Positions 1 to 7,453 of a stretch of 63,883 bases of DNA are shown piece by piece. The DNA is from an uncultured Pseudoclavibacter sp. GTDB taxonomy: Bacteria; Actinomycetota; Actinomycetes; Actinomycetales; Microbacteriaceae. The stretch lies in NCBI GenBank assembly GCA_946221025.1, contig CAMIMS010000006.1, positions 1-63,883 of the forward strand, in the 5' to 3' direction. The position numbers and the translations under genes were made by a program. Position 1 is the first letter of the stretch. Every line of letters starts with the position of its first letter. Below the pieces are notes generated by a model. It was not told where the DNA came from, made no database searches, and was given only the letters and a program-made list of their open reading frames with translations.

Positions 1-165
1 GATCTGGGGCTTGTCCCAGTCGTCGTCGCCCATGCCGACCGCGCGGAGCATGCCGCGCGAGGTGGTGGCCTCGAGCCCATCGGTGACCACGCGGCTGCGC
101 GGTTTGATGTCGGGCTTCGTGCCGGGGGCAGCGTCTTCGGGAGGCATCATCGACATGGCCTCCAT
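1..165 (-). CDS. ilvD: Dihydroxy-acid dehydratase, N-terminal fragment
   Basis: The gene runs off the left edge, so only 55 N-terminal codons are visible. The translation contains KPRSRVVTDGLE, SRGMLRAVGMGDDDW and KPQI, which match the conserved N-terminus of IlvD. This enzyme dehydrates 2,3-dihydroxy-acids in valine, isoleucine and leucine synthesis and carries an iron-sulfur cluster. The first ATG is at 165. A second ATG at 156 has purine-rich AGGATGGAGG just upstream and could be the real start. It is divergent from corA with about 60 bp between them. The identification rests on a short but distinctive stretch. Confidence 0.85.
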   Translation of the reverse strand, partial: MEAMSMMPPEDAAPGTKPDIKPRSRVVTDGLEATTSRGMLRAVGMGDDDWDKPQI

Positions 166-225
166 CCTACGACCGGGGAGACATCCGCCCCGCCCGGCTA
201 CTCACTGCCGATTTACCATTGCCGG

Positions 226-1284
226 ATGCACTCGCTCCTACTTGTTCGCGATGGCCGTGTCACGCGCGACGATTCGCTCTCCGGGCCCGGCCGCGGCGGG
301 AGGGATGTGGAGCGTCTCATCGATGAGGTCGAGTCGAGCGAGAACACCTGGGGCTGGATCGACCTCTCCTCCGACGCGATGCTCGACCTGGAGCCCCTCG
401 CCATGCGCTTTGGCATTCACCGCCTCGCGGTCGAGGATGCGTTCGCCCCGCACGAGCGCCCGAAGCTTCGCCGCTACGACGACTTCGTATCGCTGACGCT
501 GCTCGCATCCCTCCCCTCCGATACGCGCCAGATGCAGCCGCAGCACAGCGAAGACCTCGCGCGCGGGGCATCCGTTTCAATGGATGGGCACCTGGCGATT
601 GGGCGCATCGCCGCGTTCATGTTCGACCGGTTCTTCGTCACCGTGCACGATGAGACCTTCGATATGCAGCGGGTGGTTACCCGGCTGTCTGAGAACCAGC
701 ACCTCGCCAAGTACGGCCCGGGGTCGGCGATGTGGGCGCTGCTCGACTACGTGGTCGACGACCACATCGACACCCTCGAGATTCTCGAAGACTCGGTGGA
801 TGACCTCGCCGAAGCGCTGTTCGAATCGGATGCGGGCGGCACGATCGACCTGCAGCAGCGCGCGTTCGTGCTGCGCCGGGATGTGGCGAAAATGCGCCAC
901 GCCACCGCTCCCCTCCGCGAAGTGGTCACCGTCATCACCCGCCGCGACGACAACCGGGTCGCGCAAGAGCTCCAGCCCTACATGCTCGATGTGTACGACC
1001 ACGTCATGCATGCCGCTGACTGGACCGAGACCCTCCGTGATCAGATCTCGAGCGTGCTCGAAACGAACGTGTCGCTGCAGGGCAACCGCATGAACAGCAT
1101 CATGAAGAAGGTCACCTCGTGGGCGGCCATCATCGCGGTGCCGACGGCGATCACCGGCTACTTCGGGCAGAACCTCACCTTCCCCGGCATCGAAACCGAA
1201 TGGGGATGGTGGCTCTCGTGCGGGCTGATCGTCGCCGCATCCGTCACGCTCTACTGGATCTTCCGCCGCAACGACTGGCTGTAG
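226..1284 (+). CDS. corA: CorA-family divalent cation transporter
   Basis: A 352-residue protein with the CorA layout: a long cytoplasmic N-terminal domain, a long helix near residues 180-295, then two C-terminal transmembrane segments (about 296-313 and 327-345) and a positively charged tail. CorA proteins are pentameric channels that import magnesium, and relatives move other divalent ions. The signature after the first membrane helix reads GYFGQN (residues 311-316), so the usual G-M-N filter triad is G-Q-N. Such variants are seen in distant CorA relatives, so the ion cannot be named. The ATG at 226 gives a full-length protein. Confidence 0.85.
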   Translation: MHSLLLVRDGRVTRDDSLSGPGRGGRDVERLIDEVESSENTWGWIDLSSDAMLDLEPLAMRFGIHRLAVEDAFAPHERPKLRRYDDFVSLTLLASLPSDTRQMQPQHSEDLARGASVSMDGHLAIGRIAAFMFDRFFVTVHDETFDMQRVVTRLSENQHLAKYGPGSAMWALLDYVVDDHIDTLEILEDSVDDLAEALFESDAGGTIDLQQRAFVLRRDVAKMRHATAPLREVVTVITRRDDNRVAQELQPYMLDVYDHVMHAADWTETLRDQISSVLETNVSLQGNRMNSIMKKVTSWAAIIAVPTAITGYFGQNLTFPGIETEWGWWLSCGLIVAASVTLYWIFRRNDWL

Positions 1285-1353
1285 CCCCGGTTCACCGGAG
1301 GTTTGATCGCTGCGGTGCGGGATGCGGTCACGCCCGTCCGATACCGTCGCCGG

Positions 1354-2151
1354 GTGGTAACGATCGGCATGTCCTCCTCGTGCACCTTTCCGTCGTCGCT
1401 CGACACCGCGTTTCGACTCGCTCGCAAGGCTGGGTTCGACGGCATGGAAACGATGGTCTCGACCGATGCGGTCAGTCGAAGTGCGGATGCGCTGAAGGCC
1501 CTCATCGACAAGCACGAGATGCCGGTGCTCTCCATTCACGCGCCGGTGCTGTTCTTCACCCAGTTCGTGTGGGGCACCGATCAGGCCGCAAAGGTCGCCC
1601 GCACCGCTGAGCTCGCCGCCGAGGTGGGGGCCACGAACATCGTCGTGCACCCGCCGTTTCGGTGGCAGCGCGGATACGCCGAAGGGTTCTTGCCGCTCGT
1701 GCGGAAGGTGAGCGCCGACACGGGAATCGCCGTGTGCGTCGAGAACATGTTCCCGTGGACGGTGCGCGGGCGCCCCGTCGATATGTACCTGCCGGGCATC
1801 GATCCGACCGAGATGGACTGCGATGCGATGTGCCTGGACTTCTCGCACGCCGCGCTCGCGACCGGCGACTCGCTCGACCTCGCCAAGCGCATGGGTGAGC
1901 GGCTTCGGCACGTGCACCTGTGCGATGGCACCGGGCCCACCGGCGGCAAGATGTTTGACGAGCACCTGCTGCCAGGAACCGGCACCCAGGCGGTGGCCGA
2001 GACCCTCTCGTACCTGGCGGACACCGGATGGGATGGGCTGGTCGTCGCCGAGGTGAAAACGAGCAAGGCGAAGAACGAGAACGACCGTGTGCGGATGCTC
2101 CGAGAGACGGTGGCGTTCGCGAAGGAGCACCTGCGGGTCGCGGCCGCATAG
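1354..2151 (+). CDS. Sugar phosphate isomerase/epimerase-like TIM-barrel protein
   Basis: About 265 residues with the look of the xylose isomerase-like TIM barrel family: a first strand VTIGMSSSCTFP, then LARKAGFDGMETM, NIVVHPPFRW, AVCVENMFPW, MCLDFSHAA, LRHVHLCDGTG and a late strand LVVAEVKTSK. The Glu, Asp, His and Glu residues in these segments are the usual metal ligands. The substrate is unknown. The start is uncertain: a GTG at 1354 precedes the first strand, an ATG at 1369 would cut into it, and an in-frame TTG at 1303 is possible. It follows corA by about 70 bp on the same strand. Confidence 0.75.
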   Translation: MVTIGMSSSCTFPSSLDTAFRLARKAGFDGMETMVSTDAVSRSADALKALIDKHEMPVLSIHAPVLFFTQFVWGTDQAAKVARTAELAAEVGATNIVVHPPFRWQRGYAEGFLPLVRKVSADTGIAVCVENMFPWTVRGRPVDMYLPGIDPTEMDCDAMCLDFSHAALATGDSLDLAKRMGERLRHVHLCDGTGPTGGKMFDEHLLPGTGTQAVAETLSYLADTGWDGLVVAEVKTSKAKNENDRVRMLRETVAFAKEHLRVAAA

Positions 2152-2164
2152 CCGCGGGCTGGTG

Positions 2165-2201
2165 CGCATCCGGTTCGTTCAACCGCATCCGGTTCGTTCA
2201 A
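2165..2201. repeat. Two tandem copies of an 18-bp direct repeat
   Basis: The unit CGCATCCGGTTCGTTCAA occurs at 2165-2182 and 2184-2201, a 19-bp period, in the 85-bp gap between the isomerase-like gene and the small membrane protein gene at 2237. The copies are identical. It could be a chance slippage duplication or a regulatory site for the downstream gene. Confidence 0.8.
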
Positions 2202-2236
2202 AGTTGCCCGTCGGTGACGCTCGCTACGCTGAGCGC

Positions 2237-2458
2237 ATGCGCAAATTTCTCACCAGCGGTGCCATGATCTCGTCGGCGTTCGGATTCTTCTCCACGATGA
2301 AGAAAGCATCCGGTCAGCGTCGTCGTTGGCGCGCCATTCTCATGTGGGCCTCGTGGGCCATCACGGTTGCCATCGCGGTCGCGGGCGTGCTCGACGAGCG
2401 CGACGAAGAACGCGAAAAGGAAATCCGCCGCGGCCACGGCCGCGACCGTCGCCGTTAA
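2237..2458 (+). CDS. Small membrane protein, unknown function
   Basis: A 73-residue protein starting at an ATG at 2237. Residues 1-27 are basic and mildly hydrophobic, residues about 31-49 (ILMWASWAITVAIAVAGVL) form one good transmembrane segment, and the C-terminus is a strongly charged tail rich in Glu, Lys and Arg. No family is recognised. It lies after the isomerase-like gene and before a hairpin that separates it from the convergent VKOR gene. Coding status is supported by a plausible start, a sensible membrane topology and the absence of a competing frame. Confidence 0.55.
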   Translation: MRKFLTSGAMISSAFGFFSTMKKASGQRRRWRAILMWASWAITVAIAVAGVLDERDEEREKEIRRGHGRDRRR

Positions 2459-2481
2459 ACCGGCCCGGTTCATTGAACGCG

Positions 2482-2524
2482 AACCGCGCGGGTCCTCAGC
2501 CCATTGCTGAATGCCCGCGCGGTT
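2482..2524. terminator. Bidirectional terminator hairpin between convergent genes
   Basis: An 11-bp perfect stem (AACCGCGCGGG at 2482-2492 with its complement at 2514-2524) encloses a second small stem, TCAGC/GCTGA. It lies 24 bp after the stop at 2458 and about 50 bp beyond the VKOR stop, so it can serve both convergent genes. A T-rich tract is short (GGTTTC on the plus strand). Confidence 0.6.
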
Positions 2525-2577
2525 TCTCGCTGTCATGGTTCGCTCGGTTCCCGACGCGACCCGGTTGGAAGCTGCCG

Positions 2578-3333
2578 TTAGCCGATCTGGTTCGCGATGA
2601 GCGGGCCCATCCCGATGAAGATCATCCCGATGACCGCGAAGACCCACAGGATGACCGCGACCCACCAGTAGTACGCAATGCGGCGGAAGACGCGCGCCGC
2701 ACCCGCGCCCAAGTGTCCGTGCACGCCGTTGTAGAACGTGACGAGGGTGACAAGCGGAATCGTGCCGGCCCAGATGATCATGCACCACAGGCACAGCCGG
2801 CCCAGTTCAAAGGCGCTGAACCACTGCAGGTAGGTGATGAGCCCTCCGGCGAAGATCATGCCGAGCTGCATCCCGATCCAGTACCAGGAACGCATCCGGG
2901 CGCCCGCGAACATGGCCATCGCCGTCGTGATCGGCACCGTGAATCCGACGAGTCCAATGATGATGTTCGGGAAACCAAAGAGGCGACCGGCCGTGCTCTG
3001 CATCGCGGGGGCGCAGGTGACGAACACGTTGATATCGCAGATGAGGTTCGCCTGCGCATCTTGAAGCTTGTGAATGTACTCGAGCGTCAGCATGAAGCTC
3101 GACACGAGCCCAACCAGTGATAACAGGAGCAGCGCCATAGCGAACCAGGAATGGTTTCGAAGAATCGCCGGGATGAGGTCGAACTCATCACCGCCCGCAG
3201 CCTCGTCGACCGGCACACCCTCGGTGCCGCTCACCTCAGACGCGTGCTGCTGGTTCGGTTCGGTCGATTCGACTCGCGCATCCCGGTCGAGGTCGTCGAC
3301 CGCGCTCGCGCCTCGCTCGTGTTGCCTGCTCAT
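2578..3333 (-). CDS. Vitamin K epoxide reductase (VKOR) family protein
   Basis: A 251-residue integral membrane protein with a roughly 60-residue acidic cytoplasmic N-terminus, then about five transmembrane segments. The VKOR cysteines are present: a loop pair C99 and C107 and the active-site pair C181-L-W-C184 near a membrane face. Bacterial VKOR homologues reoxidise DsbA-type proteins and pass electrons to quinone, replacing DsbB in most actinobacteria. Its start overlaps the stop of the DsbA-like gene by 4 bp (ATGA), indicating translational coupling and a joint role in disulfide formation outside the membrane. Confidence 0.93.
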   Translation of the reverse strand: MSRQHERGASAVDDLDRDARVESTEPNQQHASEVSGTEGVPVDEAAGGDEFDLIPAILRNHSWFAMALLLLSLVGLVSSFMLTLEYIHKLQDAQANLICDINVFVTCAPAMQSTAGRLFGFPNIIIGLVGFTVPITTAMAMFAGARMRSWYWIGMQLGMIFAGGLITYLQWFSAFELGRLCLWCMIIWAGTIPLVTLVTFYNGVHGHLGAGAARVFRRIAYYWWVAVILWVFAVIGMIFIGMGPLIANQIG

Positions 3334-4175
3334 GCCTGCTGGTTCTGCAGCGCCGGAACCTTCGAGGCGTCACCGCCGTGATCGGTGATGATCTTCGCGA
3401 GCGCAGCCTGGTCGGGAAGCTCATCGAGGAAGGTGCCATCGACCGCTACCGCCGGGGTGCCCTTCAGACCGTTGGCCAGCGCGTCCTTCGTGTTCTTGTC
3501 GACGGTGCCGGTGAACTCGCCCGAGCGAATCGAGCTCAGCGTTGCCTCATCCGTGATGCCCATGCCCTGCACCGCGGTCGCGTAGTCCTCCATCGTGAAC
3601 TGCGTCTGCGGCTGCATTTCGATGTTGTACAGCCCCTCCATCACATCGAAGTAGCGCTCCGGTTGGTGCTTGGCGACGCTCAGAAGCGCCGCGCCCGCGA
3701 GGCGACCAAAGGGGTGCACCACCTGGACGGTGCGGAAGTTGACCTTCAGCTGACCGCTCGCGATCGCATCCGCCATCGCGGGACCAACCGCGGTGTGGTA
3801 GTCGCGGCAGTGGGGGCACGAGAAGTCAAACCAGTAGTCGATCGTTGCCGGGGCATTCTCATCGCCCACCGCGATGAACGGCTCATCGGCCTTCGCCACC
3901 ATCTGCGCCTGCACGCGCTCGCCCGACGAGTTGACAACACCCGTCGTGCCGCTGACCTCGACCTGGGCCTTCGTGTCGTTGCCGAACCACTGCGGGCCGA
4001 AGACCGCGAGCGCGATGATTCCCGTCAGCACGAGGGCGGCACCGAGCACGATGCCAAGGCTCTTCGCGGCTTTCCCGCGACGAGCGCTCGCAGCCTGGCG
4101 CGTACGGGCGGCACTGGCCTGCTCGCGCACGCGCTGAATGTTGTCGGACTTGGCCTGATCGGCACTGGTGGACAT
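3330..4175 (-). CDS. DsbA-like thiol oxidase, membrane-anchored
   Basis: A 281-residue protein with a basic N-terminus, one transmembrane anchor (about residues 39-60) and an extracellular thioredoxin-like DsbA domain. The active site is C120-P-H-C123 and the cis-proline loop is KGTPAVAVDG. It oxidises cysteines in exported proteins. The ATG at 4175 has an AGAGAG stretch upstream and gives a natural cytoplasmic N-terminus; longer reading of the frame upstream has no family support. It is first in a two-gene unit with the VKOR gene, and its start is divergent from the MFS gene with 158 bp between. Confidence 0.92.
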   Translation of the reverse strand: MSTSADQAKSDNIQRVREQASAARTRQAASARRGKAAKSLGIVLGAALVLTGIIALAVFGPQWFGNDTKAQVEVSGTTGVVNSSGERVQAQMVAKADEPFIAVGDENAPATIDYWFDFSCPHCRDYHTAVGPAMADAIASGQLKVNFRTVQVVHPFGRLAGAALLSVAKHQPERYFDVMEGLYNIEMQPQTQFTMEDYATAVQGMGITDEATLSSIRSGEFTGTVDKNTKDALANGLKGTPAVAVDGTFLDELPDQAALAKIITDHGGDASKVPALQNQQA

Positions 4176-4333
4176 GCGATCGCTCTCTGTAGACGGGTTC
4201 GAGCGGTGAGGGACGCTCGATGCGTGAACGTTCGAAACCGTTCGGATTCGACCCAACGATTCTACGGCCTGAACGCCGCTACGATTGAGGATTCGTCGAA
4301 CCGACCCCATCCCCGAGGAGCACCAGCCAAGCC

Positions 4334-5638
4334 ATGTCGACCATGTTCCGCTCCCTCTCCCAGCGGAACTACCTGATCTGGTTCATCGGCTCGCTGGCGT
4401 CGAATATCGGCACGTGGATGCAGCGCACTGCCCAGAGCTGGGTGGTGCTCACCGAGCTCACCGATAACGACGCGACCGCGATCGGCATCGTGATGGCGCT
4501 GCAGTTCGGTCCCCAGCTGGTGCTGGCTCCCTTCGCGGGGCTGCTTGCCGACCGCATGCCAAAGCGGCGACTGCTGTTCATGACGCAGGTCGCGCTGCTC
4601 ATGCTCGCGCTCGGACTCGGCGTGCTGCTGACGCTCGGGATCGCGACGCTGTGGCACGTGTACGGATTCGCACTCGCGCTCGGCGTCGTGGCGGCGATCG
4701 ACGCTCCCGCGCGGCAATCGTTCGTCTCTGAAATCGTGGGCATGGATCTGCTCTCGAACGCGGTGGCGCTGAACTCGGCTTCGTTCAACGGTGCACGCCT
4801 GATCGGTCCGGCGATCGCGGGTGTTCTCACCATGCTGATTGGCGCGGGGCCGGTGATCATTCTGAACGCCTTGACGTTCGTCGTGCAGATCATCGGCATT
4901 CTGATGATGCGGGCGGATGAACTGCATCCGGCCCCCGCTGCTCCCCGTGGCCGCGGCCAGCTACGCGAGGGGTTCCGATATGTGTCGAAGCGGCCCGACA
5001 TCATGGCGGTGCTCGTGGGGATCTTCTTGCTCGGCACCTTCGGGTTCAATTTCCCGCTCTTTCTCGGAACGATGGCGACGACCGAGTTCCAGGTGGGGGC
5101 GGATGCGTTCGGCCTTCTCAACTCGGTGCTCGCGATTGGCTCGCTCACCGGAGCGCTGCTGTCGGCACGGCGCGAACGCGCGAAGATGCGCGTGTTCGTC
5201 ACGTCGAGCCTGCTGTTCGGCGTTTCGATGTTGCTCGCGGCGGCGGCCCCGAACGTGTGGCTGTTCGGTGTGGCGAATATCGCCGTCGGGTTCTTCTCGC
5301 TCACGGCGATGACCACCGCGAATGCGCTCGTGCAGGGGGCGGCTGAGCCGCAGATGCGTGGGCGGGTGATGTCGCTCTACATGGCGATCTTCCTCGGCGG
5401 CACGCCGCTCGGGGCTCCCATCATCGGCTACCTGATCGAGCTGACCGGGCCGCGAGTTGGAATTGTGATCGGCGCGGTGAGTGGGCTGCTCGCGGCGGTG
5501 TGCACGTTCCTGATTCTGCGCTCAGGCGGCATCTACACCTGGCGCGACGCCCGCGAGGTGTGGAACCCGAACGCGCCCGCGACGCGCGCGATCCCGGTGA
5601 TCGAGGCGACCGACCCGCGCGCTGACGAGCAGAACTAG
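4334..5638 (+). CDS. MFS transporter (EntS/DUF894-like)
   Basis: A 434-residue protein with about 12 hydrophobic segments, arranged like the MFS_3 family of exporters. Recognisable pieces are the N-terminal RSLSQRNYLIWFIGSLASN and MQRTAQSWVVL, the loop ADRMPKRRLLF between segments 2 and 3 and the second-half loop near RREKAKMR-like residues (SARRERAKMR). Relatives export siderophores or drugs; the substrate here is unknown. The ATG at 4334 follows a GAGGAG ribosome site. It ends in a gene-free stretch with two hairpins and a terminator. Confidence 0.85.
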   Translation: MSTMFRSLSQRNYLIWFIGSLASNIGTWMQRTAQSWVVLTELTDNDATAIGIVMALQFGPQLVLAPFAGLLADRMPKRRLLFMTQVALLMLALGLGVLLTLGIATLWHVYGFALALGVVAAIDAPARQSFVSEIVGMDLLSNAVALNSASFNGARLIGPAIAGVLTMLIGAGPVIILNALTFVVQIIGILMMRADELHPAPAAPRGRGQLREGFRYVSKRPDIMAVLVGIFLLGTFGFNFPLFLGTMATTEFQVGADAFGLLNSVLAIGSLTGALLSARRERAKMRVFVTSSLLFGVSMLLAAAAPNVWLFGVANIAVGFFSLTAMTTANALVQGAAEPQMRGRVMSLYMAIFLGGTPLGAPIIGYLIELTGPRVGIVIGAVSGLLAAVCTFLILRSGGIYTWRDAREVWNPNAPATRAIPVIEATDPRADEQN

Positions 5639-5703
5639 TCCGGGCGCGCTTCTGCGCTCCCGCCGCTGTGCCCCGAATGCGGGGCCGGCTTTCGTGGCTG
5701 TCT

Positions 5704-5784
5704 ATGTGTCCCAAAATCGGCAAAACCGCGTAGAAACGCGAGTTTGAGCCGAATCCAGCCAGATTTGCCGATTCTCGGCCACAT
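5704..5784. repeat. Long imperfect inverted repeat A (REP-like hairpin)
   Basis: Arms of 21 nt at 5704-5724 and 5764-5784 pair with 3 mismatches; the loop is 39 nt and holds its own small stem CGCG/CGCG. The arm begins ATGTGTCCCAAAATCGGCAA. It starts 66 bp after the MFS stop, in the 382-bp gene-free stretch 5639-6020, which otherwise holds only hairpin B and a terminator. Confidence 0.75.
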
Positions 5785-5828
5785 CGCGACGACCCTTCCC
5801 CGTCGGGCCACCGCTTCGGTCGAGCGCT

Positions 5829-5902
5829 TGTCCCAGCTCCGCTATATGTCGCGGCAAACGCGGTTTTCGGGCCTTCCCGTGACATATGCCGGACCTGGGA
5901 CA
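5829..5902. repeat. Long imperfect inverted repeat B (REP-like hairpin)
   Basis: Arms of 26 nt at 5829-5854 and 5877-5902 pair with 4 mismatches around a 22-nt loop. The left arm begins TGTCCCAGCTCCGCTATATG. It lies 44 bp after hairpin A and shares the TGTCCCA opening with it. There is no adjacent T-tract, so it is not a standard terminator. Confidence 0.75.
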
Positions 5903-5972
5903 GCATCGACGGATCCCTCCGGTTCGGGTGAGCGCAAGCGGTTCCGCCCGACCGACGCGCACAGCAAAACGA

Positions 5973-6003
5973 CGGGGTCCCCGCCGAATCGGCGGGGACC
6001 CCG
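5973..6003 (-). terminator. Intrinsic terminator of the small membrane protein gene
   Basis: A perfect 13-bp G+C-rich stem (CGGGGTCCCCGCC at 5973-5985 and its complement at 5991-6003) with a 5-nt loop. On the minus strand it is followed by TCGTTTTG. It sits 17 bp beyond the stop of the gene at 6021-6344. On the plus strand a CTTCTTTT stretch follows, so it may also stop read-through from the MFS side. Confidence 0.85.
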
Positions 6004-6020
6004 AAGTCTTCTTTTGGCGT

Positions 6021-6344
6021 TTACTTGTCGCGGTCGGCGAGCGCCCAGGTGGCGGCGCCGCTCACGGCGGCCACCGTGAACACTGACGGCCAGGCGCCGA
6101 TCTGCTTGGCGAGCGCGTGCGAGGCACCAAAGCCGCCGAGGTAGATCGCGCTAAGCGCAGCGGTCGTGCCGGGGCCGCGCTTGCTCAGCCAGGTGCGGCC
6201 CGCGTACAGACCGGCGAGCCCGAGCACCGCGCCGCCGAGGGCGCGAACGTGCGTTTCGCTCGCCACGAGAAACCCGCCGACGAGGCCGAGCGTCGTGAAC
6301 GGCCAGGTCGTGACCTTGTCAGCATCCTTGAGTTGAAGCTCCAT
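6021..6344 (-). CDS. Small multi-pass membrane protein, unknown
   Basis: A 107-residue protein with three to four hydrophobic segments (near residues 15-30, 34-48, 60-78 and 84-102), rich in Gly and Ala. The N-terminus MELQLKDADKVTTWPF is short and cytoplasmic. It looks like a small conserved membrane protein of Microbacteriaceae; no function can be assigned. It follows the SDR gene on the same strand with a 57-bp gap and ends at a strong terminator. Confidence 0.65.
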   Translation of the reverse strand: MELQLKDADKVTTWPFTTLGLVGGFLVASETHVRALGGAVLGLAGLYAGRTWLSKRGPGTTAALSAIYLGGFGASHALAKQIGAWPSVFTVAAVSGAATWALADRDK

Positions 6345-6401
6345 GGCTGAAGGCTACGCCTCCTTCATCAGTTCGCTCTATCGCGCAAAGCGCGCATCCG
6401 C

Positions 6402-7292
6402 TTAGAAAACGGGCTTGCCGCCGGTCACCCCGAGCACCGCTGCGCTCACGTAGCTCGCCTCATCCGAGGCAAGGAAGACGTAAGCGGCGGCGACCTCCTC
6501 CGGGGCACCTGCGCGCCCAAGCGGAGTGTCAATGCCGAATTCCTCGACCTCATCCACCGGCATCGTGGCCGGAATGAGGGGCGTCCAGATCGGGCCGGGC
6601 GCGACCGCGTTGACGCGAATGCCGCGCGGGCCAACTTCCTGGGCGAGGTTCATGACGAAGTTCGTGAGTGCCGACTTGGTTGCGGCGTAGTCGATGAGCG
6701 TCTCGGAGGGCGAGTAGGCCTGCACGGATGTGGTGATGATGATGTTGCCGCCGTTCTCAAGCTCATCCAGCAGCTGCTGGCACAGCCACATCGGGGCGAG
6801 CAGGTTCGTTTCGACAACGCGCTGGAACTGCTCGGGCGGGAACTCTTCGAACGAGTCGTGCTTCATCTGGTAGGCGGCGTTGCACACGAGCACATCGAGC
6901 CCACCGAGCGCCTCGACCGCGCGCTTGGCGAGGTCAACGTTCGCGGCGTGCTCGCGGAGGTCACCCGGAACCAGGTGGCATGCGCGGCCCTCGGCTTCGA
7001 CGAGGCGCTTGGTTTCTGCGGCGTCGTCGGCCTCCTCCGCGAGGTGCGCGACGACGACATCGGCGCCCTCTTTCGCGAAGAGCACTGCGACGGCGCGGCC
7101 GATGCCCGAGTCACCGCCGGTGATGAGCGCCCGCTTTCCCTGGAGGCGGCCGCGGCCGACCCAGTTCGATGCGCCTTCGTTTTGCGGGTCGAGGGCGGAT
7201 TCGGTGCCGGGCCACTCCTGCTGCTGGCCGGGAATCTTGGCGAGCTGCTCGCGGGTGGCGTCGGATGTGGGGGCGGCGTTCGCGTCGGTCAT
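6402..7292 (-). CDS. Short-chain dehydrogenase/reductase (general stress protein 39-like)
   Basis: A 296-residue classical SDR with an N-terminal extension of about 50 residues (QQEWPGTESALDPQ) typical of the YdaD/YhxC stress-protein branch. The NAD(P)-binding motif TGGDSGIG lies near residues 58-65, followed by the NAA motif, an active-site Ser in ITTSVQAYSP and the catalytic Y-x-x-x-K in YAATK. The GGDSGIG motif and the extension separate it from fatty acid reductases. The substrate is unknown. The ATG at 7292 is chosen because it matches family N-termini. Confidence 0.88.
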   Translation of the reverse strand: MTDANAAPTSDATREQLAKIPGQQQEWPGTESALDPQNEGASNWVGRGRLQGKRALITGGDSGIGRAVAVLFAKEGADVVVAHLAEEADDAAETKRLVEAEGRACHLVPGDLREHAANVDLAKRAVEALGGLDVLVCNAAYQMKHDSFEEFPPEQFQRVVETNLLAPMWLCQQLLDELENGGNIIITTSVQAYSPSETLIDYAATKSALTNFVMNLAQEVGPRGIRVNAVAPGPIWTPLIPATMPVDEVEEFGIDTPLGRAGAPEEVAAAYVFLASDEASYVSAAVLGVTGGKPVF

Positions 7293-7332
7293 GCTTCGAC
7301 GGTAACAACGCCATATTCCCGCGAGCCGTGAG

Positions 7333-7365
7333 GGTGCGGATGGGGTGAAGGTGCGGATGGGGTGA
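7333..7365. repeat. Two tandem copies of a 16-bp repeat
   Basis: GGTGCGGATGGGGTGA occurs at 7333-7348 and 7350-7365, a 17-bp period, upstream of the SDR gene and in the 161-bp region between it and the divergent glycosyltransferase. It may overlap the promoter of either gene. Confidence 0.75.
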
Positions 7366-7453
7366 GCACCGCACCGGCCCGAGCACAGAGCACTCGCGCC
7401 GGGCACCCATCCGCGCCTCACTAGGCTGACCGAATGCTCTCAGGTACATCGTC

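Noticed and set aside
577..2169. A 530-codon open frame opposite corA and the isomerase-like gene
   Set aside because: It spans two clear plus-strand genes and their gap and has no family features; a shadow frame.
4226..4244. GAACGTTC palindrome and CGAA-ACCG-TTCG stem between dsbA-like and MFS genes
   Set aside because: Short symmetric words of this size are expected by chance; no regulator gene is adjacent.
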